A stretch of 64,000 bases of DNA from Anaerostipes amylophilus (lineage in GTDB: Bacteria > Bacillota > Clostridia > Lachnospirales > Lachnospiraceae): assembly GCF_025567365.1 (NCBI RefSeq), contig NZ_JAOQJG010000005.1:62001-126000 (forward strand), given 5' to 3'. Position 1 is the first letter of the stretch; each line of letters starts with the position of its first letter. The position numbers and the translations under genes are program-made. Below the pieces are notes generated by a model. It was not told the DNA's origin, made no database searches, and saw only the letters and a list, made by a program, of their open reading frames with translations. Of this stretch, positions 8,077-16,182 are shown piece by piece.

Positions 8077-8706
8077 CTATTTATTAATAATATCATAAAT
8101 TGCTTTTGCAGCTGCTACCGGATCTTCTGCATGGTTGATTCCACCACCTACGATGATTACTTCTGGATCTAATTTCTTGTAGTCTTCTAATGTCTTTTCA
8201 TTGATTCCACCAGCTACAGATACGATAGAATGTTCTACACACTGTTTCATTTCTGCTAATTTCTCAAGTGGTGTGATTCCAACTGCCTGCTGGTCAACCC
8301 CTACGTGAACTCCGATAAAATCAACTCCGACTGCTTCGATTTCTTTGACACGTTTTGGTACATCTTCGACACAGATCATATCAACCATTGTCTGTTTTCC
8401 ATATTTCTTCGCTGCTTTTACACATCCTTCGATTGTTAATGTATCTGTCACACCAAGTACTGTACAATAATCAGCTCCTGCTTTAAATGTTTCTTCTGCT
8501 TCGTATTCTCCAGCATCCATAATCTTTGTATCAGCTAAAATTTCGCAATCTGGATATTTTTCTTTGAAGATTCTAACTGGTCTCATTCCTTCTTCGATAA
8601 TAAATGGTGATCCTACTTCTATGATGTCTACATAAGGATGAACCTTATCTAATAATACTACTGCCTCGTCTAATGTGATATCGTCTAACGCTAACTGTAA
8701 TTTCAT
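8077..8706 (-). CDS. hxlA: 3-hexulose-6-phosphate synthase (OMP decarboxylase superfamily)
   Basis: Condenses ribulose-5-phosphate with formaldehyde to 3-hexulose-6-phosphate; the reaction is reversible and in the other direction makes ribulose-5-phosphate. The 209 residues form the OMPDC-type barrel: MKLQLALDDI, the Asp/Lys pair in ADTKIMDAGEYEAE (about 59-72), LGVTDTLTIEG, and VHVGVDQQAVG. The related 3-keto-L-gulonate-6-phosphate decarboxylase is the main alternative, but the adjacent hexuloisomerase favours the synthase. It is the first gene of the mannitol operon. Confidence 0.83.
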   Translation of the reverse strand: MKLQLALDDITLDEAVVLLDKVHPYVDIIEVGSPFIIEEGMRPVRIFKEKYPDCEILADTKIMDAGEYEAEETFKAGADYCTVLGVTDTLTIEGCVKAAKKYGKQTMVDMICVEDVPKRVKEIEAVGVDFIGVHVGVDQQAVGITPLEKLAEMKQCVEHSIVSVAGGINEKTLEDYKKLDPEVIIVGGGINHAEDPVAAAKAIYDIINK

Positions 8707-8770
8707 GTTTCTTTCCTCCTAAATAAAACCTTTTATGTTACGTTGTTTTGTTGTTCCTTTCGATGGCTTT

Positions 8771-8799
8771 ATATTAGCACTGTTTGTGGCAACTTGCAA
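8771..8799 (-). promoter_or_regulatory. Promoter of the hxlAB-mtlAD operon
   Basis: Minus-strand -35 TTGCAA (8794-8799), 17 bp spacer, -10 TAATAT (8771-8776), about 65 nt upstream of the hxlA ATG. It borders the repeated TTTACA boxes at 8815-8945, so the neighbouring DeoR-type regulator could control it. Confidence 0.7.
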
Positions 8800-8814
8800 C
8801 CTTTATTTTGTTAT

Positions 8815-8945
8815 TTTACACATTTTAGTTGTTTTTTACAAATTATATTGGCTATTTTTGTGCATCTTTCCTATTTATGAGTTATGTCATTTGTTTTTTA
8901 CACATTTTATTGCTGTTAAATTTGCATTTTTACAATTTGTCACTG
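8815..8945. promoter_or_regulatory. Four repeated operator-like boxes between hxlA and the DeoR gene
   Basis: The motif TTTACAnATTTTAnTTG occurs four times in the same direction: 8815-8831 (TTTACACATTTTAGTTG), 8835-8850 (TTTACAAATTATATTG), 8897-8912 (TTTACACATTTTATTG) and 8929-8945 (TTTACAATTTGTCACTG). The first two are exactly 20 bp apart, about two helix turns. DeoR-family proteins bind repeated sites of this kind. They lie between the divergent operon and the regulator gene, so they are likely operators for both. Confidence 0.55.
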
Positions 8946-9001
8946 TTATTCACTTATAAAATGTGGTAAAATACATATATATTATGAAGGAGGTATGGAA
9001 A

Positions 9002-9763
9002 ATGGCTCGTTTAAATGCCCATGACAGGCAGTCACAGATTATAGAATTATTGAATAATAATGGTTCTATGAAAGCAACTGAACTTGCAGATTATTTTTCT
9101 GTTTCCAGAGAAACGATCCGAAGAGATTTAAATACATTGAGTGAAAATGGTTCTATCAAAAAAGGATTTGGTGGTGCGATCGCTATGAACGATTTCACAA
9201 CACTTCCTATTGATTCACGTTTATTAGATGAACATGATGCGAAGAAAAGAATTGTGCAAAAAGCTTTATCATTTATTCCAGATCACGGATTTATCTTTCT
9301 TGATACTGGAAGTACTACTTTAAGTCTTGCTTTACAATTAAAAAATTTATCTGGTTATACGATCATCACAAATTCAATTCCTGTATTAACCACTCTCATC
9401 GACAGTAAAAATCATTTAATCTTTCTTGGTGGGGAGTGTGATTCTGAAGTTATGGCAAGTGTTGGTGTACAGGTCATTGAACTTTTAAAGACTTTAAGAG
9501 TTGATATTGCTTTTCTAGGATCAGCAGGATTCGAACATCATCATGGACCGGCAACGAATGCATTTGCAGATGGTCAGATTAAATCATGTGCAATATCATG
9601 TTCGCAGACAAGTATCGTATTATCCGACAGCAGAAAGGCAAAATATTCTTCTTTCCAGCAATATGCTTCTTGGAGTGATATAGATTATCTGATCTCAGAT
9701 ACAGATTTTCCACAAGAAACTGCCTCACAGTTGCAAAAATCCACAAATGTGATCCTTGTGTAA
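9002..9763 (+). CDS. DeoR-family sugar-operon regulator
   Basis: Transcription factor, 253 residues. An N-terminal DeoR helix-turn-helix (about 5-57: RQSQIIELL, VSRETIRRDLNTLSENGSI) is followed by a sugar-phosphate sensor domain with DTGSTT near residue 94, TNSIPVL, LGG and FLGSAGF. The start at 9002 is chosen for the AAGGAGG 9 nt upstream. It is divergent from hxlAB-mtlAD and is the probable repressor of that operon, with a phosphorylated sugar as likely effector (inference from family and position). Confidence 0.88.
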   Translation: MARLNAHDRQSQIIELLNNNGSMKATELADYFSVSRETIRRDLNTLSENGSIKKGFGGAIAMNDFTTLPIDSRLLDEHDAKKRIVQKALSFIPDHGFIFLDTGSTTLSLALQLKNLSGYTIITNSIPVLTTLIDSKNHLIFLGGECDSEVMASVGVQVIELLKTLRVDIAFLGSAGFEHHHGPATNAFADGQIKSCAISCSQTSIVLSDSRKAKYSSFQQYASWSDIDYLISDTDFPQETASQLQKSTNVILV

Positions 9764-9839
9764 ACAAAATGAGGATTGTATTAAACATTTTGATGATCAA
9801 AAAAAGAATATCTAGCAACAGAGATCGGAGGTAGGAGCC

Positions 9840-10544
9840 ATAAAAACTAAAATTAAAGTATTATCAGGAGCACACTTAAAATACATTGCATTTTTGTCAA
9901 TGCTGATCGATCACACAAATAAGGCATTGATCTATCCAAATTTAAATGGTGGCCGATTGAATACAGTTAGTGACATATTTGACATTATCGGGAGAATTGC
10001 ATTTCCAATCTTTGCATTTTTACTTGTAGAAGGTTTTTTTAAAACAAGAAGCAGGGCTAAATACCTTGCAACTTTATTAATATTCGGGGTAATTTCAGAA
10101 GTTCCTTTTGATCTGTTTACAACAAAGCAATTTTTTGAACCAAACTGGAATAACATTATGTTTACGTTAGCACTTATGCTTGTTACAATTTGGATGATCG
10201 ACGTGTTAAAAAAGAAAATGGAAAAGTTTCCTAAGATATTATGGTTTTTCTTGTCATTTGTGATCCTAGCGGTCATGTGCCTGATCGCTGCCATTCTCAG
10301 CCTTGACTACGATTATCATGCAATTTTAATTGGGTATTTTTATTATATTTTTCATAGAAAAGAACTTATTGCAATTCCATTTAATTTCTTATCCATGTAT
10401 AAAGAACCATGGGCACTTCTTGGATTTGGATTAGTACTTACGTATAACGGAGAACGTGGAAAACAGAATAAGCTGATCAATTATTTATTTTATCCTGTAC
10501 ACATGTTGATACTTGGACTGTTGAGAATATACTTAGGAATATAA
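9840..10544 (+). CDS. TraX family membrane protein, probable ATA start
   Basis: TraX-like protein (F-pilin acetylation family; also common as an orphan in Firmicutes). It has about 7 hydrophobic segments, with MLIDHTNKAL, the RIAFPIFAFLLVEGF helix and a C-terminal FYPVHMLILGL. The first standard start would be TTG at 9894, but the reading frame upstream encodes KTKIKVLSGAHLKYIAFLS, the usual TraX N-terminus, and a GGAGG box (9827-9831) lies 8 nt before an ATA at 9840. So translation probably starts at ATA or the start codon has mutated. It follows the DeoR gene by 76 nt; the partner is unknown. Confidence 0.75.
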   Translation: MKTKIKVLSGAHLKYIAFLSMLIDHTNKALIYPNLNGGRLNTVSDIFDIIGRIAFPIFAFLLVEGFFKTRSRAKYLATLLIFGVISEVPFDLFTTKQFFEPNWNNIMFTLALMLVTIWMIDVLKKKMEKFPKILWFFLSFVILAVMCLIAAILSLDYDYHAILIGYFYYIFHRKELIAIPFNFLSMYKEPWALLGFGLVLTYNGERGKQNKLINYLFYPVHMLILGLLRIYLGI

Positions 10545-10556
10545 GCAGAAAAAAAT

Positions 10557-10962
10557 AGTTAAATTTGTAAGGTGGTCAACTGCAGTCTTTCAGTATATGA
10601 TAAAAAATAAATAAGCAACCAATACCGTATAACATACACTCTGTGTAGTGATTTGAATAGTGTTCCGTTGTATGAGTCAGAAAGAAGATAAGAAGAAATA
10701 TTTATAAGAAAAAAGGGTGACAACATGAGCACTTTTTGAATGCGTTTTTTACAAATTCGCAGCGCCCTGTGGTCGATTGTTTGAACGTAGCTGCGGGCAT
10801 TTTGGCTCGCAGCAAGTGAGTTATCGAAGGAACAGGCGCGGATCAGCGATTTGTAAAAAACGCTTTCAAAAATGCGGAGTGTCATCCCTTTTTCTTATAA
10901 ATATTTCTTCTTATCTTCTTTCTGACTCATACATGCAACACTACCTACAAATCAGAATTTTC
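10557..10962 (+). repeat. Composite giant-hairpin element, copy 1 (B truncated, A intact)
   Basis: Fills the convergent gap between the TraX gene and accA. Order: left terminus (AAATTTGTAAGGTGGTCAAC), the outer part of module B's left arm (GTATATGATAAAAAATAAAT at 10593 on), then AATACCGTATAACATACAC, then intact module A (10669-10933) and right terminus CTACAAATCAGAATTT. The last bases form the accA stop. Sequence blocks are shared with the elements at 22.6, 49.4 and 62.4 kb. Module B has lost its core and right arm. No coding function is seen. Confidence 0.85.
10669..10933 (+). ncRNA. Module A giant hairpin, copy 1 (candidate structured RNA)
   Basis: Two arms of 98-99 nt (10669-10766 and 10835-10933) are near-perfect inverted repeats; the outer 45 bp are virtually exact. 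An asymmetric internal loop has a single A (10761) opposite GGATCA. The tip contains nested helices CCTGT/ACAGG (10766-10770, 10832-10836), TCGAT/ATCGA (10773-10777, 10823-10827) and GCTGCG/CGCAGC (10790-10795, 10808-10813). Unpaired GG and AGGA and the strings TTGAACGTA and GTGAGTT match the copy at 49.6 kb. Expression is not shown; it could also act as DNA. Confidence 0.65.
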
Positions 10963-11743
10963 GAAATCTCTGATACCTCTGTTCCACCAATTCTTCCGGC
11001 GTCATCTTATCATATTTCTCAATAAATCCAAGTATCATCTCTTTCATCTGCTCAGAAATATCCAAAATATTATCAATACTAACCGGTTCTGGTTCTTCAA
11101 TCACCTGTTCGATCACACCTAACTCTTTCAAGTCCTCTGCCGTGATCTTCATAACCTTAGCTGCCTCAGAAGCTCTGTTTCCGTCTTTCCAAAGAATTGC
11201 TGCAAATCCTTCTGGGGATAAAATGGAATATGTAGAGTTCTCTAAACTCCATACTTCATTACCAATAGCCATTGCTAAGGCTCCACCGCTTCCTCCTTCT
11301 CCGATCATGATGGAAAGGATTGGTACTTTGATATTTGACATCTCGAATAAGTTTCTTGCGATTGCTTCTCCGACTCCGCCTTCTTCTGCTTCAATTCCAC
11401 AGAATGCTCCTGGTGTGTCTACAAAGAGGATGATCGGACGGTGAAATTTCTCTGCCTGTTTCATCAGTCTTAAGGATTTTCGATATCCTTCTGGTGATGG
11501 CATTCCGAAATTTCGTCTGATATTTTCTTTGGTTGAGCGTCCTTTTTGTTGTCCGATGACTGTGACTGGTCTTCCGCCGATGGAAGCTAAACCACCAACG
11601 ATTGCTTTGTCATCTCCAAAATAACGGTCTCCGTGTAAGGACATATATCGTTCAAAAATCGTAGAAATATAATCAAGACTTGTTGGGCGTTCTGCTGATC
11701 TTGAGATCTGCACTCTTTCCCATGGGGTAAAATTACTGCTCAT
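10952..11743 (-). CDS. accA: Acetyl-CoA carboxylase carboxyltransferase subunit alpha
   Basis: With AccD it moves CO2 from carboxybiotin to acetyl-CoA, making malonyl-CoA for fatty acid synthesis. The protein has the family landmarks RPTSLDYI, FGDDKAIVGGLA, the oxyanion-type GEGGSGGALA and DTPGAFCGIEAEE. The ATG at 11743 is preferred since AAGGAG lies 8 nt upstream (GTG at 11749 would be too close); it overlaps the accD end by 11 nt. Its final codons and stop (AAA TTC TGA) are part of the terminal sequence of the composite repeat. Confidence 0.95.
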   Translation of the reverse strand: MSSNFTPWERVQISRSAERPTSLDYISTIFERYMSLHGDRYFGDDKAIVGGLASIGGRPVTVIGQQKGRSTKENIRRNFGMPSPEGYRKSLRLMKQAEKFHRPIILFVDTPGAFCGIEAEEGGVGEAIARNLFEMSNIKVPILSIMIGEGGSGGALAMAIGNEVWSLENSTYSILSPEGFAAILWKDGNRASEAAKVMKITAEDLKELGVIEQVIEEPEPVSIDNILDISEQMKEMILGFIEKYDKMTPEELVEQRYQRFRKF

Positions 11744-12617
11744 ATTCACAACTCCTTATGATCGTTACCAGCACTTTTCTTAATTTCTTGCGCTCTACGA
11801 TCTTATCTACAAATCCATGTTCTAACAAAAATTCTGCTCGCTGGAATCCTTCTGGCAACTTCTGTCCGATCGTCTGTTCAATGACTCTCGGTCCAGCAAA
11901 TCCGATCAATGCTCCTGGCTCTGCTAAGATAACATCTCCAAGCATTGCAAAACTTGCTGTAACACCTCCAGTTGTAGGATCTGTTAATACTGTGATATAT
12001 AATAATCCTGCTTCATCATGGCGTTTCAATGCTGCGGATGTTTTTGCCATCTGCATCAGAGATACGATTCCTTCCTGCATTCTAGCTCCACCAGAGCATG
12101 TGAAAATGATGATCGGTAATCTCATCTGTGTTGCACGTTCAACTGCTCGTGTGATCTTCTCACCAACAACTTCTCCCATGCTTCCCATCATGAAATCTGC
12201 TCCCATGACTGCGATCACAACATCTTTTCCTAAAATCTTACCTTTTCCTGTAACGACTGCTTCATCAAGATTTGTTACAGAACGTTGACGTTCCAGTTTG
12301 TTTTTATATCCTGGGAAGTTCAGCGGATCGCTTGTATCCATCTTTGCATCCCATTCTTCAAAAGTATCTTTATCTAATACCATGGCAATTCTTGTCTTTG
12401 GACGAATTCTGAAATAACTGCCACAGACTGGACATACATAATCATTTTCGATCAGATCCTCATTATATACAGGCTTTCCACAGCAGTTACACTTCTGGAA
12501 TAATCCTTCTGGTGCCTGAAATTCAAGGAGCGTATCCTTTGCTTTTCGTACACGTTCTGCCTGTTTTACTTCCTGAGGTGATAATGTCCTTTTCTTAAAC
12601 ATATCTTTTAATGACAT
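11733..12617 (-). CDS. accD: Acetyl-CoA carboxylase carboxyltransferase subunit beta
   Basis: Beta subunit of the carboxyltransferase. The N-terminal zinc ribbon is intact (CNCC near residue 43 and CPVCG near 63), followed by a crotonase-type core with SGGARMQEGI and TTGGVTASFA. The start at ATG 12617 is preferred over the in-frame GTG 12626 because AAGGTGA lies just upstream. It is between accC and accA. Confidence 0.95.
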   Translation of the reverse strand: MSLKDMFKKRTLSPQEVKQAERVRKAKDTLLEFQAPEGLFQKCNCCGKPVYNEDLIENDYVCPVCGSYFRIRPKTRIAMVLDKDTFEEWDAKMDTSDPLNFPGYKNKLERQRSVTNLDEAVVTGKGKILGKDVVIAVMGADFMMGSMGEVVGEKITRAVERATQMRLPIIIFTCSGGARMQEGIVSLMQMAKTSAALKRHDEAGLLYITVLTDPTTGGVTASFAMLGDVILAEPGALIGFAGPRVIEQTIGQKLPEGFQRAEFLLEHGFVDKIVERKKLRKVLVTIIRSCEYEQ

Positions 12618-12637
12618 GATACTCACCTTAACTTTCT

Positions 12638-14005
12638 TTATTTAACTTCATTTTCAGACTGATGTTTTTTCTGAAAACGTTCAATAAATCCTGTATCAAC
12701 ATTTCCTTCGATGAAATCTTCATCATTGATGATCTCATACTGATAATCGATATTTGTCTTCACGCCTTCTAACACAAGTTCTCCTAATGCATTGCGGAGT
12801 TTTCTTAGTGCAAGTTCACGGTTCTTATCATACACGATCAGTTTTGCGATCATGGAATCATAGTATGGCGGAATCTTGTATCCTGCGAATAATGCAGAAT
12901 CAATCCTTACTCCCTTTCCTCCTGGAAAATGCACACTTGTCACAGTTCCAGGACTTGGACGGAAATCATGTTCTGTATCTTCCGCATTGATCCTCACTTC
13001 GATCGCATGTCCATGCACATGAACATCTTCCTGAGAATATGTCAGATGTTCCCCTGCTGCGATACGGATCTGTTCACGGATCAGATCGATTCCTGTAACC
13101 CATTCAGTCACTGGATGTTCTACCTGAATTCTTGTGTTCATCTCGATAAAATAGAAATCTCCGTGTTTGTCACGTAAGAATTCAATTGTTCCTGCACTGT
13201 AGTATTCTGCTGCTTTCGCTGCTTTGACTGCAATCTCACCCATCTTCTTTCGCTGTTCATCACTGATAGCTGGAGATGGTGATTCTTCGATCAGTTTCTG
13301 ATGTCTCCTCTGGATGGAACAATCTCTTTCTCCAAGATGGATCGTATTTCCATATTTATCTGCAAGAATCTGGAATTCGATATGTCGTGGATCTTCGATA
13401 TATTTTTCAATATACATTGTTCCATCACCAAATGCATTCTCTGCTTCTAACTTTGCTGTCTCAAAAGTATGTACGAAGTCTTCAGAGTTATAGCAGACAC
13501 GCATTCCCTTTCCGCCACCACCTGCGGAAGCTTTGATCATGACTGGGTATCCCATATCATCTGCGATCTTCTGTCCTTCTTCTGCTTCATATACAGCATC
13601 TTTTGTACCAGGAACTACAGGAACTCCTGCATCCATCATCGTCTTTCTTGCTGCGGATTTGTTACCCATGCGGTCAATGATCTCTGCAGATGGACCAATG
13701 AATGTAATATTACATTTCTCACACATTCTTACAAATTTACTGTTTTCTGACAAAAATCCAAATCCTGGATGAATCGCATCCGCTCCGACTGCCATTGCAG
13801 CCCCAAGTACACGTTCCATGTCAAGATAACTGTCTTTGGCAGGTGCTGGTCCGATACAGACTGTCTGGTCTGCCAATTGGGCATGGAGTGCGTCTTTATC
13901 TGCCTCAGAGCAGATTGCAACGGACATGATATCCATCTCACGGCATGCACGAATAATACGAACCGCGATCTCTCCTCTATTTGCAATTAAAATCTTCTTA
14001 AACAT
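12638..14005 (-). CDS. accC: Acetyl-CoA carboxylase biotin carboxylase
   Basis: Carboxylates the biotin of AccB using ATP and bicarbonate. The 455 residues show the ATP-grasp fold: MFKKILIANRGEIAVRIIRA, the glycine-rich KASAGGGGKGMR (about 159-170), EKYIEDPRHIEFQ and FIEMNTRIQVEHPVTE. The length is standard. It lies between fabZ and accD with 14 and 20 nt gaps. Confidence 0.96.
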   Translation of the reverse strand: MFKKILIANRGEIAVRIIRACREMDIMSVAICSEADKDALHAQLADQTVCIGPAPAKDSYLDMERVLGAAMAVGADAIHPGFGFLSENSKFVRMCEKCNITFIGPSAEIIDRMGNKSAARKTMMDAGVPVVPGTKDAVYEAEEGQKIADDMGYPVMIKASAGGGGKGMRVCYNSEDFVHTFETAKLEAENAFGDGTMYIEKYIEDPRHIEFQILADKYGNTIHLGERDCSIQRRHQKLIEESPSPAISDEQRKKMGEIAVKAAKAAEYYSAGTIEFLRDKHGDFYFIEMNTRIQVEHPVTEWVTGIDLIREQIRIAAGEHLTYSQEDVHVHGHAIEVRINAEDTEHDFRPSPGTVTSVHFPGGKGVRIDSALFAGYKIPPYYDSMIAKLIVYDKNRELALRKLRNALGELVLEGVKTNIDYQYEIINDEDFIEGNVDTGFIERFQKKHQSENEVK

Positions 14006-14019
14006 TTAAGAAACCCTCT

Positions 14020-14445
14020 CTATCCAATCATAAACGTAATCTCTGCAGATGCTACTTTCTTTCCATCTACAGTTGCTGTCCCTTTTGCAACACCGACTGG
14101 TCCTTTGACTTTGATCATCTCAACTTCTAATGTCAGCACATCTCCAGGAACAACTTTTCCTCTGAATTTTGCTTTATTGACTCCGCCTAAGAATGCGATC
14201 TTTCCTTTATATTCATCAGCAGAAAGTGCACATACGGCTCCTGTCTGTGCTAACGCTTCAATGATCAGTACTCCAGGCATAACTGGTTCTTGTGGAAAAT
14301 GTCCTGCAAAAAATGGTTCATTATATGTCACACATTTTTTACCAACGATACGTTTTCCTTCTTCCATCTCCTCAATGCGATCCACTAATAAAAATGGACT
14401 TCTGTGAGGGATTGTATTCATAATATCTTTAATATCCATTACCAT
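14020..14445 (-). CDS. fabZ: 3-hydroxyacyl-ACP dehydratase FabZ
   Basis: Dehydrates 3-hydroxyacyl-ACP to trans-2-enoyl-ACP. Hot-dog fold of 141 residues with IPHRSPFLLVDRI, the catalytic histidine in GHFPQEPVMPGVLIIEALAQ (about 48-67) and the glutamate of that helix. A single dehydratase gene is seen; no FabA-like second copy is in the window. It sits between accB and accC. Confidence 0.95.
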   Translation of the reverse strand: MVMDIKDIMNTIPHRSPFLLVDRIEEMEEGKRIVGKKCVTYNEPFFAGHFPQEPVMPGVLIIEALAQTGAVCALSADEYKGKIAFLGGVNKAKFRGKVVPGDVLTLEVEMIKVKGPVGVAKGTATVDGKKVASAEITFMIG

Positions 14446-14464
14446 AATAAATATTCTGCCTTTC

Positions 14465-14908
14465 TTACTGGATAACCATTAATGGCTGACCATATTCAAC
14501 CATCTCGCCATTCTCAACTAAAATAGCTGCAACTGTTCCATCGTATTCGCTTTCTACTTCGTTCATAAGTTTCATTGCTTCAACGATTCCAATAACCTGT
14601 CCTTTTTTAACTTTGTCTCCAACGGATACGAATGGTTCTGCTCCTTCTGATGGCGCTGCATAAAATGTACCAACAAGTGGTGCTTTGATCTCATCTCCGT
14701 AGAGGACCTCTTCCGGCTGTTCTTCACTCTGCTCTGGCATGATCGCTGCATTCTGTACTGGAACTCCAGCAACAGATGCATCAACTGTTGCGATCTTAGC
14801 TTTTTTCTTAGCGATTCTGATTGAAAATTCTTCATTATTATATTCAAATTCATCGACATTTGCAGCGGATACTGCAGCGATCAATTCTTTCATTTCTTTG
14901 ACTTCCAT
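14465..14908 (-). CDS. accB: Biotin carboxyl carrier protein
   Basis: Carries biotin between AccC and AccAD. It has 147 residues: an N-terminal helix region, a linker rich in Glu, Gln and Pro (about 58-70), and a C-terminal biotinyl domain with EAMKLMNE, in which Lys113 is the biotinylation site. It is placed between fabF and fabZ, as is usual in clostridial fab operons. Confidence 0.96.
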   Translation of the reverse strand: MEVKEMKELIAAVSAANVDEFEYNNEEFSIRIAKKKAKIATVDASVAGVPVQNAAIMPEQSEEQPEEVLYGDEIKAPLVGTFYAAPSEGAEPFVSVGDKVKKGQVIGIVEAMKLMNEVESEYDGTVAAILVENGEMVEYGQPLMVIQ

Positions 14909-14925
14909 GTAAGTCTCCTTCTAAA

Positions 14926-16170
14926 TTAATCTTCAAATTTCTTCACAAGAAGTGTTGCGTTATGTCCTCCAAATCCAAGGGAGTTACTCATAGCGTAATT
15001 TACCTTGCGGTCTGTTACTGGCTCTAATGTATAATCAAGATCACATTCTTCATCTGGAACTTTTAATCCAACTGTTGGATGAATGTAATCTTCTTCGATT
15101 GATTTGACACATGTGATAAATTCGATTGCACCAGCTGCTCCAAGTCCATGACCGATCATAGATTTTGTAGAGCTGATCTTCACATCATATGCATGTTCTC
15201 CTAATGCTTTCTTGATCGCTTTTGTCTCAAATAAATCATTTGCATGTGTGCTTGTTCCATGTGCATTGATATAATCTACTTTATCTGGTGTGATCTCAGC
15301 TTCGTCCATTGCAAATACCATGGCTCTTGCTGCACCTTCTCCGTCTTCGCAAGGAGATGTGATATGATATGCATCACTTGTTGCTCCATATCCAACAACC
15401 TCTGCTAAAATATTTGCTCCTCTTGCCTGTGCATGTTCAAGACTTTCTAATACAACGATTCCTGCCCCTTCACCGATGACAAATCCATCTCTTTCTTTGT
15501 CAAATGGGATAGATGCTCTCTCTGGATCATCAGATCCGCTTAATGCTGTTAATGCTGCAAATCCGCTGACTGCTACTTCTGATACCGCTGCTTCTGTTCC
15601 ACCAGCTACCATCACATCTGCTTCTCCAACCTGAATAGATCTGTATGCTTCACCGATTGACTGTGTTCCTGTTGCACATGCTGTGACAACATTGATACTC
15701 TTTCCACGAAGTCCGAATGCAATAGATACATTTCCTGCTGCCATATTAGAAATCATCATTGGAACCGCCAGAGGTTTTACTCTGTTTGGTCCTTTCTGAT
15801 CAAGAAGTCTTGTTGTCTTTTCGATCATCTGAAGGCTACCAACTCCACATCCTACAGAGACACCAATTCTTGTTGTATCTTCTTTCTCAAGGTCCAATCC
15901 TGCATCTTCAATTGCTTCCTTTGATGCAGCAACAGCATACTGTGAAAATAATTCCATACGTCTTGCTGCTTTTGGTTTCATATAGTCTTTTGCATTGAAG
16001 CCTTTAACTTCCGCTGCCAAATGTGCTTTATATTCTGTCGCATCAAAATATGTAATCGGTGCAAATCCGATCTTCTGCTCCTTGACACCACTCCAAAATT
16101 CTTCCACGCTGTTTCCGATCGGTGTGATCGCACCCATACCAGTTACAACGACACGTTTCATGTTCTTCAT
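14926..16170 (-). CDS. fabF: 3-oxoacyl-ACP synthase II (KAS II)
   Basis: Elongating condensing enzyme. The 414 residues show the Cys-His-His triad of the family: Cys in VVTACATGTQSIG, His in NAHGTSTHANDLFE and His in KSMIGHGLGAAGA. It starts MKNMKRVVVTGMGAITPIG. The initiating enzyme FabH is not in this operon, so elongation and initiation genes are split in this genome. Confidence 0.96.
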   Translation of the reverse strand: MKNMKRVVVTGMGAITPIGNSVEEFWSGVKEQKIGFAPITYFDATEYKAHLAAEVKGFNAKDYMKPKAARRMELFSQYAVAASKEAIEDAGLDLEKEDTTRIGVSVGCGVGSLQMIEKTTRLLDQKGPNRVKPLAVPMMISNMAAGNVSIAFGLRGKSINVVTACATGTQSIGEAYRSIQVGEADVMVAGGTEAAVSEVAVSGFAALTALSGSDDPERASIPFDKERDGFVIGEGAGIVVLESLEHAQARGANILAEVVGYGATSDAYHITSPCEDGEGAARAMVFAMDEAEITPDKVDYINAHGTSTHANDLFETKAIKKALGEHAYDVKISSTKSMIGHGLGAAGAIEFITCVKSIEEDYIHPTVGLKVPDEECDLDYTLEPVTDRKVNYAMSNSLGFGGHNATLLVKKFED

Positions 16171-16182
16171 ATAAAAACTCCT

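Noticed and set aside
10559..11025. Open frames of ~80-110 codons inside module A (both strands)
   Set aside because: They are by-products of a long inverted repeat: no ribosome sites, no conserved translation between copies, and stems change as base pairs rather than as codons.
12929..13772. Several antisense frames over accC
   Set aside because: Overlapping the conserved accC gene completely; no start signals.
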